Shown here piece by piece: positions 34,740 to 46,527 of a DNA stretch of 64,000 bases. The stretch covers positions 422,496 through 486,495 of the forward strand of contig MU867084.1 of the NCBI GenBank assembly GCA_033725935.1, in the 5' to 3' direction. Under the pieces are notes generated by a model. It did no database searches, was not told the origin of the DNA, and worked only from the letters and a program-made list of their open reading frames with translations. Position numbers and translations under genes: made by a program. This stretch comes from Cladorrhinum sp. PSN259 (Eukaryota; Ascomycota; Sordariomycetes; Sordariales; Podosporaceae). Position 1 is the first letter of the stretch; each line of letters starts with the position of its first letter.

Positions 34740-36104
34740 ATGTCTGTTCTCACGGCTGAGCCTACCCTCGTCTCGGCTGTTGCTTCTGGTGCCATCAGAC
34801 CTCGTCCTGATGTCCCGAGCCTCCCAGAGGGATTTCCCTCTCGGCTGCAAGTCAAGTTGGCTTGGACTGGAGCGTCCATGTCCGACAAGTCTAAGTTCAT
34901 CTTTGAGTTGTCTGGTGCTGATGTGGCTGAGATCAAAGTTGCTCTCGAGTACTTCAAGAGTAAGTCATCCTCTGAAACCTCGAACTGTTTTCTGGCTTAG
35001 GCTAACCTTCTACTTGTTCAGCACTCGGCGATAATGGAGATGCCATCAGCTTGTCCAACTTTCCGCTCCCCAACCTTGGCCTGAAGCTTTTGGACCTGAG
35101 CCACGATATCCACAATGGCCATGGCGTTGCTGTCATCCGGGGCATTGATCCTGCTTCCTTCGCTGTCGAGGATCTCACCATGGTCTATCTCGGCGTCTCG
35201 TCATATATTGCCGAGAATCGCGGTCGCCAGGACAAGCGTGGAAACATGCTGGGTTCGGACACACCAGACACCTGTTCGCACAGAAATACGACTTGCTAAC
35301 GAACCTGCAACAGTTCATATCGTTGCGGATAACAGCACAAAGCAGGCTGCCGAGCATCATCGCCATTCTACCAAGGAGATTGTAAGTTTATTTTTTCTTT
35401 ACGTTGCTCTGCTGCCATTGCTGACCACCTTCCCTTAGACGTTCCACAATGAGGAGGCTGGAGATGTGGTTAGCTGGTTGACCCGAAGCACCGCTGCTGC
35501 TGGCGGTAAATGCATCATTGCCTCGGCATACACCATCTACAATGTCCTAGCTGCTACCCGCCCCGATCTTATTCGCACTTTGGCTCGATCCGACTGGCCC
35601 TTTGCCCTGTGAGTAATCAACCGTGCCTTGAGTTCCAATCTAACCATGCCCTCCTTCAGACCCAAGTTCCACTGTCGTCCAGTCATCTTCCACCAAAACG
35701 AAAAGCTCATCATGAACTTTGGTCGCGCGGCACTCCTTGGCAATGACGCTCATCCCCGTTCCCCCCACCTTCCTACATTGACAAGCCAACAGAAGGAGGC
35801 GTTGGATGCGATCGAGGCGATTGCTCAAGCCACTCAGCTCGAGATCCAGACACAACCTGGTGACATGCACTTCATCAACAATCTAGCAGTTCTTCACCGT
35901 CGGGAGGGCTTCGTCAACGGAGAGGCTGCAAACGAGAAGCGCCATCTGGTCCGTATGCGCCTCCGCAGCACACAGAACGGATGGCCTATACCCTCGGCCC
36001 TTGACCACGAGTGGAACAAGGCTTTCGGACAGAAAGGCGGCAAGCACTGGCACCTGGAGCCCATGCCTGCATCCTTCTTCCCCTTGCACCGCCAGCCGAA
36101 CTAG
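34740..36104 (+). CDS. TauD/TfdA-type Fe(II)/2-oxoglutarate dioxygenase
   Basis: Five exons: 34740-34959, 35022-35252, 35314-35381, 35439-35608 and 35660-36104. Introns of 51-62 nt all have GT/AG ends, two have clear CTAAC branch sites, and the frame is kept throughout, giving 377 aa, normal for the fungal family. The ATG at 34740 (ACCATGTCT) is the first in frame. The fold markers are HNGHGVAVIRGID (about residues 104-116), the metal-binding H176-N-E178 in TFHNEEAGD (HxE in place of the more common HxD), the distal H309 in NLAVLHRREGF, and the 2-oxoglutarate-binding Arg in HLVRMRLR (about 328-330). Such enzymes hydroxylate or cleave small molecules using O2 and 2-oxoglutarate. The substrate cannot be read from the sequence, and taurine use is not implied. 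No signal peptide; cytosolic. The nearest neighbour is the zinc-cluster regulator 2.4 kb upstream on the same strand, a possible but unproven functional pair. Confidence 0.9.
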
Positions 36105-39100
36105 GCAAATGCTTCTCTTGGACGGTCATTATTTTACACCATTTCTTTTCACTGCCATTTGTTATCACATTACGAGCAAACATCTGTCTATTAAAACAGC
36201 GAAGTGCGGGGACGGGCAAGCAAAAGAAAATACAGGGCGAGTCTTGATCTGGGTTTAATATTCTAATAATTATCGGTCTTTGGGGGTGCAAAGATGGCAA
36301 AGGTCGCATGGTTAGGGTGAGGAAAAAAAGGACACACGGGGCGCATCCATGATCTTTCTTTCTTTTCTTGGTCAATTTCCCCATCACGGGAATGGCTTTA
36401 CAGTACTGCACAATGTGGAGGTTCTTACCCTTACTATAGTAGGTATTCCTAGTCGCAGGTAGATTAATTGGAAAGGCTATTATCTACAATCGGCGTCGGT
36501 GAAGACGGCTGCGGAAGTCGATATCCGCTGCAATAGGGTAGCACGCATATCCCGGATCGACACGAGCCCCTCACTCCCAGATCTTCGTTACTGAACGTGC
36601 GTAGATCTGGGCTGAGTTTCTTGGCACGCAGTGGCCAATATTTGCTTATGGCTATCGGGATATCCAACATGGGTCGAAAGAGGAACGCCTTAAAGGGAGT
36701 TAATTAGGCGTATCAGCCGACGCTTTAGTGAAATCAAACCAGGACACATGAGAACACCCGTTTGATGCCAAGCGTGATCAGCGGCGCCAAAGGTGGTGAG
36801 AAGCGCCACTGCGTTAATCTGTTTAGATGCCTGCAGGCGAGTTGCCATTTCCTCCGAACACTCAAAGTTCCATGGAGTACGTGTACCAGTACACAGATGT
36901 ACCTCGTACGGAGACATCTTGTCCCTTGGAGATGATGAAGGGCAGAAATGGCAGGCTTGCCCAGGAAGTCTGCTGATCAGGGAAACGCAAACGCCCCCTT
37001 ATTTTCGGAAACATTTACTCAGTCCGGATAACCAAGTGGGTTGGGAACCAACCGAATCACTTGGACTGCGTACATGTACAGTACCATATGGTTACACTAC
37101 TTTTGCGGCGGTGTATGTACATACACGTGAATCTCATTCCCATGGCACATGAATGGTGACACCATGTCTAAGCTAAGTAAGGTAATCAATCCTTCTTCCG
37201 CTTTTTTCGCCCGAAAACCGGAGGCCGGATTAAGTGAGGTAAGTCACGCTTGGATTGGATGGATAGCCGTCGGAGATTTCCTCCATCACCGGGGGAAGAA
37301 ACGCCAAAGGCGTATGAGATGGCCGGTTATGAAAACATTAGTAGGTATTTGAGAGGATGATGATGATGATGATGATGATGCTATCGTGGACGTGTTTGCT
37401 TACAAACAAACACGCCAGGGACACGCACGTACCAACACAGATGTAAGATCATAATTACGATGCACATGTCCCATCAGAATGAGAGAAATAGGTCGTCGAA
37501 CGGCATGGCAGATTGTTTTATACCGCTTACTTATCACGCCTTATTCTATCCTGTGAGGGGCGGAAGCAAGAGGGGGCCTCTGTTGGCTCAAGGCCGTCAT
37601 GTTTGCTTTTTTCTTCTTCTTTTGAACTCAGCTGATACTAGTGGCTGGCTGACTTGACCGGAAAAAATAACCCTCTTTCATCTTCTATTGGCCGTGTTTG
37701 TGGGAGTTTGAGGTTTACTTCCTAATTGACACATGCACAGCTCAATCAAGAATTTGCTGTGTTGGTTTGTCGGGTGACTGACTTTGTTCTTCTATGAGCT
37801 TCCGGAAGGAAGGGGGACAAACCCTGATCTGCAAGAGCCTTGCATTTCATCTTGCATTTGTCGCTAATTCAGAGTCACACCCTCTTTTTTTTTTTAGGGG
37901 GGGTTTTCAGACCCAAACCATTAGGTTTTTTTTTTTGGGAAACAAATCGAGATGTCGACCGTCTCCCGCCAAGCTCTTCTAGTTGATGTGATGGGCTTAA
38001 CTTGATATGCACCTATATCCACAAACCGTTTAATGTTGTTGACAAGTCTTGGGTAGTACAGCGGGTCGGAACTAAGATCATAAAATCCGGTGATGATCGA
38101 CGGTTGTCAAAAGGAACTTTCCTTCGTTTTCTCTGGGCGGTGTCGTTCGGCATGTCCAGAAACGGTAAAAAATGGTTCATCAAGAGAAAACTCTCCTAGT
38201 TTCCCGGCGTAAGGCCCGAACGCTTTTCCAAGCTCAGAGCTGAAGTGTATGTTGAGTGAGACATTTTGGCTTGGGATTGATATTGTAGTTGAGTATGTAC
38301 ATGTACATATATAGCCACCCCCCTCGTAGTTTGGGAAGGGTTTTTTGGGGGGGGGCGCAAAAATGGCATTGTGGGTTTTGATGGAATAATTGGGGAGCAA
38401 CAATGGGATTTTTTCGGAATACGCTTTCGTGAGTTTTGCCAAGGGCTGAGTGGCCCACTCATTTGGTGTTTTCAAGTTGTCTCTTACCTCCCTGTTTTCC
38501 CATTCGTTTACCCCTATCTTTGACTTGTAAACATGGCGGTTTTCGTTCCAACGAATGAAACTGGGATGTTTTAGATAATTATACCCGACGGGCCTTGCAT
38601 TGAAAAAGAAAAGGAAACAGGTTCGTGGCGTGCTGATGTGGTAGGACCGGAATACGCCGCAAATGCAGTCGGCAAAAGACGGGACAGACACAATGTAAGA
38701 TGTGGGATGTGGGATGTGAGATCTGATATATCAGCTTTCTTGGGAATCGACTCTTGATGTGGACATATCCACTTTTGCTATCTTGACCAAGAGCCCACTT
38801 CTGGATTTGACTGCATAGACGAGAAAGACGAAGTCACCTTGAATGGCATTATTGCCCGTCAGTCACTCGGTCTTGACGTCGAGACGCTTCGATAGTTTTG
38901 TTTTGATGTCTCTCGCTTATCGTCAGGTCCACGAAGAAAAAGAAAGCTGGCTTTTACATTATCGTAGAGTTCGTGCAGGTCTATCGTCTAGAATGACGAC
39001 TTGGAGACCGTTGAGTGGCGTTTGCCTCAACGCCTACAAACATCTTTTTTGCGGTGGGCGTTGTGGGATCAGATGAGCTGGGAACCGGAAAACAAAATTT

Positions 39101-41451
39101 TCGATATGCACGCGTGCCGGCGTAAAAATACATCATACATCTGTGGGATCTAGATTGTGTTCCGGCTTCCGGGTTTTGAAGGTCATTTAACGGACCTGTC
39201 AGATTTCAGTACCGGCTTTGCCCTGCTGCAGTGCGTCCGTCTCTCGTGGCCGTGGCTGCCTGTGTGGTGTCTCTCTAAGCTACATGCAGAAGTGTGTGGC
39301 ACGTAGCCACGCGGGGTTGAAGAGGCATCGCGAATTGGGGTCAATGGTGTGCGCCACCGTGTATGTGGCTGGATTCACGTATGGCTTTTGGTTGTGTTAT
39401 TGGGTGATCGGAACGGCGTGAGAAGCGGGCCACTGTGAGTGGTAGGCAACATCACTTTCGCTTCCCCGCCGTAGACGCAGACACGCAGCATGGACACCTA
39501 GGAGTTCTTGCCACCGGCTCTGTAACCCGGGTGTGACAAAGCACCTTGATGGCTTCCGAGGCTCTGCATACACTAGGTAGTTGCATGGTCAGGTTTGATC
39601 GGTTTCAGATACTTATCGGATGGAAAAGGGAATGCTGCTCATGGCATACCACAAAGCAGGGAAAGCCACCTGTTGAAGTGGGATTTGCTGCGCTGTGGAA
39701 CATTCTTGTCTCTTCTGGTGCGTTCAAGTATGTATGTCGCTGACTAATGCCTTCTACAATATTTCTTGGAACTTTCCCATGCACTTATCGTGTGTTGCCC
39801 GGGCACAAGTTAAAAATATACACACCTCGGAAGGGGGGTGAGTATGGAGGGCTTTCTTGTGTACTTGTACATGTATACTGGCGTCGAGGCTGGCCGCATT
39901 GCATAATCAGATAGACTTTTGCACTTCGGATAGGGGTCTGCCGTTGAATGTGCATAGCGATAGTAGTATGCAACAGACGGGAAAACGGCAACAATACGAG
40001 CAAACTCCTTTTACACGAGCTCGTCGGCGGGTATTCGAGGCTTTATTTGGTTTTGCACTTTCTGGCTACCCGCATTTGCTTGGTCGATCTTCTGATGGAC
40101 TCGTCGGATAAGGGGCAAAAACTATTCTTTTGACCGGTCTGGTGTTTAGCGGACGGAGGTCACAAACACGGAATGGACCCCTGAGCCGGCCGATGTAGGT
40201 TTCCGGCAGTAGAACCGGACATCGGCATAAGCGTCAAGTCGGGAGTCGTTGTTGGCTACACCGCCTTGTTTAAGATATGTATCGTGGCGTGAGAAACTCT
40301 TGGGTTAAAGTCTTGAAGTGATGTGCGATGGCATGATCCCGTGAGTCGTATGGTAACCGGCCAAGACCAAGAGAATGATGTGATGGGTTGAGAAAGGGGA
40401 GAGGTTGGAAGAAAGGACGGGAGTTAGACAAAAGGATGAGATCAGCTGATTAGTTGTTGAGGAGAGTGATGAACATGCAAGACTGACAGGCGACTCTCGC
40501 GAAGGGGCGCTTGTCCGGTCTCAGTGTAAACAAACCCCCTTTCCATAGCGCTAGCACGTGCCTGGTCACACCAAAAAATCGCCTCTTCGTCATGCTGCCA
40601 CATAAACAGGCATGGGTATTCCAAGCAATGAAAGTCAAATGCAAACGAAATAAATCCAAGAAAATAAAAAAAAGACTTTGACTACTACCGCTCACGGGTT
40701 GAAAAAGATTTTCAACTTGGCCGCACTTAATGACACCACGTTCTAAGAACGACGAATAAGTACTAGGCCGTATGAGTTGATAGTGTAAAAGAAGCCAGGT
40801 AAGCCAAGGTTCCGAGTCTCGTCGAGTGAGTCTATATTCACCCACCCTGATCCATCCAGTTTTCCTGGATTCTCCTAAGCTTTGAAAGCCAAAAATAAAT
40901 TTCAACTCCCACAATCCATCTTCCGGATCGATGACTGTTCTAGAAATCTCATGGCGCACTGAATCACGTACAATAACTCTTTGCCATTCGTGATCTAGAG
41001 AATATTTATCAAAACACCAGATGCAGCACTCGTGGTAGCCTTGACAACCTGATTATCAAAGTAAATCCTGAGATATCTGGAAAAAAAATCTTTTTTTTTG
41101 GGGTACGGATAACATGTAATTTTCGTGTCTGAGCACCTTCCCTTTTCCCTCCTTGGCGTTGAACTCGGACTTCATGGAGAATATATGAGAGATACAAGTC
41201 CGAGACCGATGTAAAATAAGAAATGGCTCTTGTAATTGATAGACAAAGTCATAGATGAGAGTCTAGACAAGAGACGGAAAATGACGATGGCTTTGTTCCG
41301 TGAGTTCAAGACGTCGACGGTCGACTGAACACAACCGATTTCAACAACGGACTCGACTCTTTGACGTCTTGTTCTTTTAAACTCATCAGATCGCTTCTCG
41401 ACTATTTGATATTACACAAATCATATCATCCAACCCGAACAAATTCATCCG
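36105..41451. other. Gene-free interval
   Basis: 5.3 kb without a supported gene. Open frames up to about 195 codons (38107-38691, minus) overlap others in several frames and lack motifs. Contents: a GAT microsatellite at 37356-37380, a hairpin at 37391-37414 (8-bp stem CGTGTTTG, 8-nt loop), GTACATGTAC palindromes at 37070 and 38297, a GATGTGG triplet repeat near 38699-38719, and poly-T/poly-G tracts near 37890 and 38342. Confidence 0.5.
37356..37380. repeat. (GAT)8 microsatellite
   Basis: Eight uninterrupted GAT units plus one G, non-coding. Confidence 0.95.
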
Positions 41452-43384
41452 TCACAGGGTATGCTCAGGAAACTCGACATACTCATGTTCCCCACTAGCA
41501 ACTTCCAAATTCTCCATGTCCCTCAGCATCCTCCGTTCTTCCTTCTCCTTTGCCTTCTTATCCTCCTCCACCGCCTTGACGGCCTTATCTCTCTTGTGCC
41601 CAACCTTCTTCATCCTATCGCTAACTTTCGCATACGCCTCCAGCCCGACCAAGATCGCATAACTCTTGGATATACTCACAGATCCCATATTAACACCTTC
41701 CTCCTTCAAAGAATTCACGAAAGCCTTGAAATTTGACGCTGGAGGTCGGTAGTGTCCACTCAACGGAGACAAACTGTGCAACTTCCCATTCTTAATCTTG
41801 ATGAGGCCTGCAGCTGATATCCTAGACCCCTGAAGAAACGACGAGTGTTGAAAGGCTCCAGAATTCTTGATCCCCACGTAAAGACGGAACGAGGTGTCAG
41901 CTACAAAGATCCAAGTATTTTTGCGTACACTCTTGCGGAGTAGCTTGTTAAATATGGTACTGGCCGAGACGTGTTTGATCTTCTTGACCCCCTTGGCTTG
42001 TGAATACTCAGGAGTGGCGTAGTGATTGGCGGCTCGTTCGTCTTCAGAGTCAGATGAACTGCTTGAAGAAGACAAAGAAGAGCTGGAGGAAGAGTTACTG
42101 CCGCCTAGGAAATTTGCACTTCCTCCAGCAACAGGAACATAAGCTGGAGTTAGGTCATCGTTTGGAACGATACCATTGATCGAGTCCTTCCATTTCTCCG
42201 TCGTGTCTATTCTGGCACCATTCTTGGCCCAGCACAAGCGGCCCTCCTCGTCGACCTGAACGAGATAATGCTGGCGTTCTTCGCGGGAAAGATACCTGAC
42301 TTGTTCTCTGTCAAGAGTTTCTCGCGGACAGGCCTCAATGTCAACGTTCCGGCCTTCGCCATGGTCAAGCCAGTAGAAGAAGTTCTCATTTGTAGACGCT
42401 CGCTGCCAGGCTTCGTGGTAGACTCTAAGATTGGAGCCGTAGCGGTGTTTGAGGTCTACCATTTCCAAAAAGTATTGAAGGCCCATCTGCTTGCGTTAGT
42501 TAAGGCTGGCCGTGGGGAAGAGGAAGGCTTACTGTTCTGGAATCTTGCTTGCGCTTTGCCTTTGCCTCCTTCAGACGCTGCTTTTCCAGTTTCTTCTGCC
42601 CTTTCTCGAGCTCGTCCGAGTCAGAGTCGGAGGAAGAGGAGGAGCTGCTGGAAGTGCTCGATTTGTCTGCATCTCCTCCCGCCCGTCTGGCAACGGTGGA
42701 TGCCTTCTTCCACCTTGAGCGGGCCGCAGGCGATCGACTACCATTTGGGATATTGTTGGCATCATCAACACCACCAGCAGCAGCACCACCATCACTGGAG
42801 GCTGGACGAAAGTAGGAGAAACCATCCTCGAGCTGGGCGCTACGAGGCCGGGGCCTTGTCAGCTGCCTCCACTGTGCTTCCTGAACAGCATGCATCCAGC
42901 GGGTCGAGGCATCCAGGCTCAAGCCCCTGATCTCACGACGTACACGGTAACCCCTGTAGGTTCTCTGGATGAGTGTGGCTGCTTTTTCACGGCCATCTTC
43001 GCTGGGACTTGAACGATGACCGAATCCAAGTTTGGAGAGGAAGCTACGGCGATGGGAATGGCCTGGGCGACCAGAACCGTTATCAAGCGACGGCGTAGCT
43101 GCAGGGGAAAGATCTTGACTCTCGCGTCGAAGTTGGCGATTGCGCCGCTTCTGTTCAGCTTCTCGGCCTGCCTGGATTTCGGCAATATGTTGAAACTCTT
43201 CTTTAGATGGGACATGCAGCGAGTCTAGATACTCCCTATGGGTGGATGAGACTGAATGGGCGACTGAATGAGCCTTTTTGAGGGGTGGTGTTCTCGGTGT
43301 TGCTGGCGTTCCTGGCGTTGGTGGTGGGGCAGTTAATGCCGGCGTCGATGATGACGTCAACATGGAGGTTTCGGTAGGGTCCAT
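41452..43384 (-). CDS. IQ-motif protein with IQM-like C-terminal region
   Basis: Two exons: 43384-42533 and 42486-41452, separated by a 46-nt intron (GTAAGC donor, CTAAC branch site, CAG acceptor, phase 0), giving 628 aa. An IQ motif lies at about residues 133-152 (EKAATLIQRTYRGYRVRREI), fitting the IQxxxRGxxxR calmodulin-binding consensus. The N-terminus is Ser/Thr/Pro-rich. A Ser/Asp run (about residues 258-272) and a Lys-rich segment precede the intron. Exon 2 starts MGLQYFLEMVDLKHRYGSNL and continues YHEAWQ, FYWLDHGEG, QVRYLSREERQHYLV. Near the end, WIFVADTSFRLYVG, FQHSSFLQGSRISAAG and LSGHYRPPASNFKAFV resemble the C-terminal region of plant IQM calmodulin-binding proteins (comparison from memory). 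A role in Ca2+/calmodulin signalling is likely. No catalytic residues are recognised. Confidence 0.85.
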
Positions 43385-44533
43385 CCTGCTAGATTTACGC
43401 TCGACGGTGTAATTGTTGAGTATCTCGACAACATGATAAACGGGGGAAAGACACGACTGAAGTTGGATTAATCACGTAAGATATATAGCAGCTGAAGAAC
43501 GGGAAGGATGCGCAATCGTGGCCCAGCAGCACCGGCAAAACCGGCAATAAGATTCGACGCCAAGGAGTGTGCATGTACCCCCAAGATGAGAAACAGCGAA
43601 ATGTGGGGGAGCTGTCACAGAGCTGCCCAATGGCCTCTAAATTAGGCGGCCGCCTTGCATATTTACTCAGTTGGCTGCCTCAACTCCGAGTCTCTCTCAT
43701 CATCTCAAGGCGTCAAAAACGGGAGTTATCTATACTTTTGAACTCATTGTGTGGGGAGCTGATCTTTGACCTCTAGTCTGTCCATTCTTTCAGGTTGACA
43801 TTATATTTAACATTAATCGGAACAGACAGGTACTCAGGATCAAGTCTGATAAAGATTTCTCCAAACTGCACATGATAATCAACAGGGACGAAAATCGCTC
43901 GTATGAGCTATCCAACTACCACTTTGACGTGTTTTCTTAGCTACCGCACAGCGCCGACGACAGCTTGAGACAAAGGCCGTACAAGTCGCACTGGTGCTTC
44001 GTTCTTGATTTCATTCGAAAGTAGCGGGGGGAGGGGAGAAGAGCCGCTGGTCTGACATGGAGGTTGGGGCTTCGAGTAGTCTATCTCTATTGGTTGTCAT
44101 GATTCTTATAGTAGACAATAGCACAGAACAAATCCAGGCATGGGGAAATGACAAGAGCATCCGATAGACTGTGCTAAGACTTCCTCAGCCCAATACGCGC
44201 ATCCTCCTGATTTGTATGTCAAGAGCATATCCTCCAAACGTAATGTACCTTGGCCATGGAATGATTGCCAAGACCTGTATCACCAAGTGGGCTCATTCCA
44301 ACAAGTTACTTTTGCACGTAGTAGGTGCTCGGCGTGCATTCTTGGCTGCCGGTCTTGCGGAGCGGAATGGAACGGGATACGGACTTGATCCAATCCTCCC
44401 CCGGTATTCCATTTGCGTCACCGACGATAAAGAGGCCTCCTGCGTCAATCAATGAAGAAAATAACTTGATGTCGAACGAGATCTATCCTATTCTATTCGA
44501 GAAACTCTCATGAAATCGACACGTCAACACCGC
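43385..44533. other. Intergenic region with a possible relic frame
   Basis: 43385-43560 is the promoter side of the IQ-motif gene. On the minus strand between about 44470 and 44230 a coding-looking frame runs DIKLFSSLIDAGGLFIVGD, GIPGEDWIKSVSRSIPLRK, a single TAA, then LVGMSPLGDTGLGNHSMAK before stopping. It sits just downstream of the SDR gene on the same strand. It is not assigned to a family; it could be a relic or chance. Confidence 0.35.
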
Positions 44534-45565
44534 CTACTTGGCAACAGCATCATCCCCATCAGCAGAAACAGTAACCCCTTCCCACTCTTTCACCAACTCC
44601 AAGGTAGTCTCACACTTCATTCTCACAGTCTCCAGACAATCACTCCCCAAAACTAACCTCACCGGCACCTCCTTGTCTGCTGCCATCCCTTCCCTCGTCA
44701 AGACATCAACAATAGCTATGGCGCAATTGTTCACATCACCAGGTTGCTGTCCGTTATACGCATTCATTGCATCCCTGGTGCTCGCAGCCACAGTCCCGTG
44801 ATAAACATCAAGCTGCTTTGCCGTCTTCATTCTGTGATCTGTTCCTTCACCATCCTGACTGGTAGAAAGAAATCCAGTTCGGGTGTACCCAGGTTCGACG
44901 CAGCAGACACTGATTCCGAATGGTTTCAGTTCGTCGTAGAGACCCTCCGATAGACCTGTAACCGCGAATTTTGTGCTGCAATCTATTTTTTTCCATAAAA
45001 AATAAACTCATAATCAGCATTTTTCACAGACAACCAAAAAAAAAAAACCAAAAAAAAAAGGAGCGAGAGAGAGATGAGATAAAAACTTACAAAGAGAAAC
45101 TGCAGCACCGCTCCGCCAACTTCCTAAGCTACCAAAGGTGGCCAAAGCAGGTTTATGACCTTGTTTCGCTGCGTCCCTTAGGTAGGGCGTAACTGCTCTC
45201 GCGATATTGACGGTGCCAAACACATTGGTATTGAAAACATCGTAGACCTCCTTTTGGGTGGTCTCTTCGGCTGCTCCCTCGAGGATATACCCGGCGCAGT
45301 TTGCTACGTGGGTGATTGCGCCGTAGATGGAGGCTGCCTGTTTGACGACGGCTGCCAGGTCTGACTCGGAGGATGTGACGTCTAGAGGCAAGACTGAGGC
45401 ACCAAGCGATCGGAGGGAGGTGAGTTTCGATTGGGAGCGCGCTGTTGCGATCACACGATGACCGCGGGAGAGGGCTTCGCGGGCTATGGCGTCGCCGAAG
45501 CCTGAGGAGGCACCGGTGATGAGCCAGATAGGGGTGCTCGGTGAAGTGTTGGTGGGGGTTGCCAT
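44534..45565 (-). CDS. Short-chain dehydrogenase/reductase (classical SDR)
   Basis: NAD(P)-dependent oxidoreductase with a Rossmann fold, 307 aa, cytosolic. Exons 45565-45091 and 44982-44534 are joined by a 108-nt intron (45090-44983; GTAAGT donor, TAG acceptor) that is unusually rich in A/T homopolymers. The start is the ATG of MATPTNTSPSTPIWLITGAS; an upstream in-frame TTG is not used. Cofactor motif TGASSGFG is at residues 17-24, the NAG-type motif is NCAG in THVANCAGY, the catalytic Ser is probably S146 in FGSLGSW, and Y159-C-S-T-K163 is the YxxxK pair, with the Tyr codon split by the intron. A Thr/Arg after the TGxxxGxG motif (ATARSQSKL) suggests NADP(H) preference. The post-catalytic CCVEPGYTRTGF segment is intact. 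Substrate unknown; this subgroup is common in fungal secondary and steroid-like metabolism. Confidence 0.9.
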
Positions 45566-45881
45566 GTTGGAGTGGGGTATCAAGTGGGGGTCAGTTTCGG
45601 GGTGTAAGTGGGTTAGGTGAGTTGAGCTTATTTCTTGGTCGTTACTTGGGTTATTGGATGAATGTGATTTTTTGACTTGACGGATTGTGCCTCGACATTG
45701 ATCCGACTTATTTTATAGTCGGACGACTGCATCTTCTTTTCTTAAAAGCCGTTCGGTTTTTGACATCGAAAGCGACAAGTTGAGCATTATCGCCGACGGT
45801 GTTATACGTCTGACGTCTTGAAGCAGTGTGGGGCCAATTGATATCGGTGATAGCCAAAGCGTTTTCGGGGATTAATGATTG
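45566..45881. promoter_or_regulatory. Promoter region of the SDR gene
   Basis: 316 bp between the SDR start and the TA-flanked element. On the minus strand it holds ACTATAAAATAAGTCGG (about 45721-45705), a TATA-like box roughly 150 nt upstream of the ATG. Nothing else recognised. Confidence 0.4.
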
Positions 45882-45883
45882 TA

Positions 45884-46242
45884 CAGTCAGGTAGACCTAC
45901 ACATAACGATTTGAGGCATAACGATATCCTGGGCTTTGACGATATTTTGGCTGTCCCCGCCGACTTTTGGAGGAAAATAGCGATATCTCGGATATCGGGA
46001 TTATCGTAAAGAATTCAGTGCCATGGCCCATATAAATCGTTATGTTCAGTCAAGATTTTACTATATAAAATTGGTAAATCCCTAAAATAGTAGGATTTAT
46101 ACTGATGTTATAGTATAAAAGCATACAAAGTTAGGACTATACGAGACATTCTCAGAGGTCCCACTTCTCCCTATACCGACATACTCCAAATATCCTTAAG
46201 ATACCCTGTGCCCGACCCTATCGTTATGTGTAGACCTAACTG
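45884..46242. mobile_element. MITE-like element with TA target duplication
   Basis: 359 bp non-coding element bounded by imperfect terminal inverted repeats. The left end reads CAGTCAGGTAGACCTACACA then TAACGAT; the right end, read on the other strand, is CAGTTAGGTCTACACATAAC then GAT, differing by a 4-nt gap and a substitution. Both ends are flanked by TA (45882-45883 and 46243-46244), the target duplication of the Tc1/mariner/pogo superfamily, and the CAGT start is also typical. No transposase frame inside, so it would need one in trans. The interior is AT-rich with dyads (GATATC repeats, TATACTGATGTTATAGTATA) and a TIR-like ATCGTTATGT at about 46036. Family name unknown. Confidence 0.7.
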
Positions 46243-46360
46243 TACTGCGTGTGGCAGCTTACAGCGGGAAGAAGAAAATTGACAAAAACACACCGCACAC
46301 ATCACCCAAATAAAAAAACCCTTAAAATAGGAAGAGCGGGACAACCGAACCGCCAAAAAT

Positions 46361-46444
46361 CGATCCGCCCAGGGGTCGAACCTGGAACCTCCTGATTAAC
46401 TGATGAAATCGTAGTCAGACGCGCTGCCATTACGCCAGCGGACC
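46361..46444 (-). tRNA. tRNA-Arg (ACG) with a 12-nt intron
   Basis: Minus-strand cloverleaf. The acceptor GGTCCGC pairs with GCGGATC, with discriminator G. The anticodon stem TCTGA pairs with TCAGG, and the loop is CTACGA, intron, A. The intron TTTCATCAGTTA (46408-46397) sits one base 3' of the anticodon, the canonical position for tRNA introns. The T-arm is CCAGG-TTCGACC-CCTGG. Removing the intron leaves 72 nt. Reading GTT at the intron end as an anticodon is ruled out by intron position. Confidence 0.9.
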
Positions 46445-46527
46445 TTGTTTTGAACTGTTGAGTTTCCGCATCAGTATCGCAGACCGAGTCGGCGAGCCTG
46501 CCTTCCATCCATTCCGGCATCCTCTCA

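Noticed and set aside
29409..36104. A biosynthetic gene cluster around the regulator and the TauD dioxygenase
   Set aside because: No backbone enzyme (PKS, NRPS, terpene synthase), P450 or transporter nearby, and the two genes are separated by 2.4 kb of plain intergenic DNA.
38107..38691. 194-codon frame on the minus strand
   Set aside because: Overlapped by two other frames on the same strand, contains homopolymer-encoded stretches, and resembles no family.
46397..46408. Reading the minus-strand tRNA as tRNA-Asn from the GTT in AGTTAATCAG
   Set aside because: tRNA introns lie 3' of the anticodon; only ACG gives a proper loop and stem with the intron in the canonical position.
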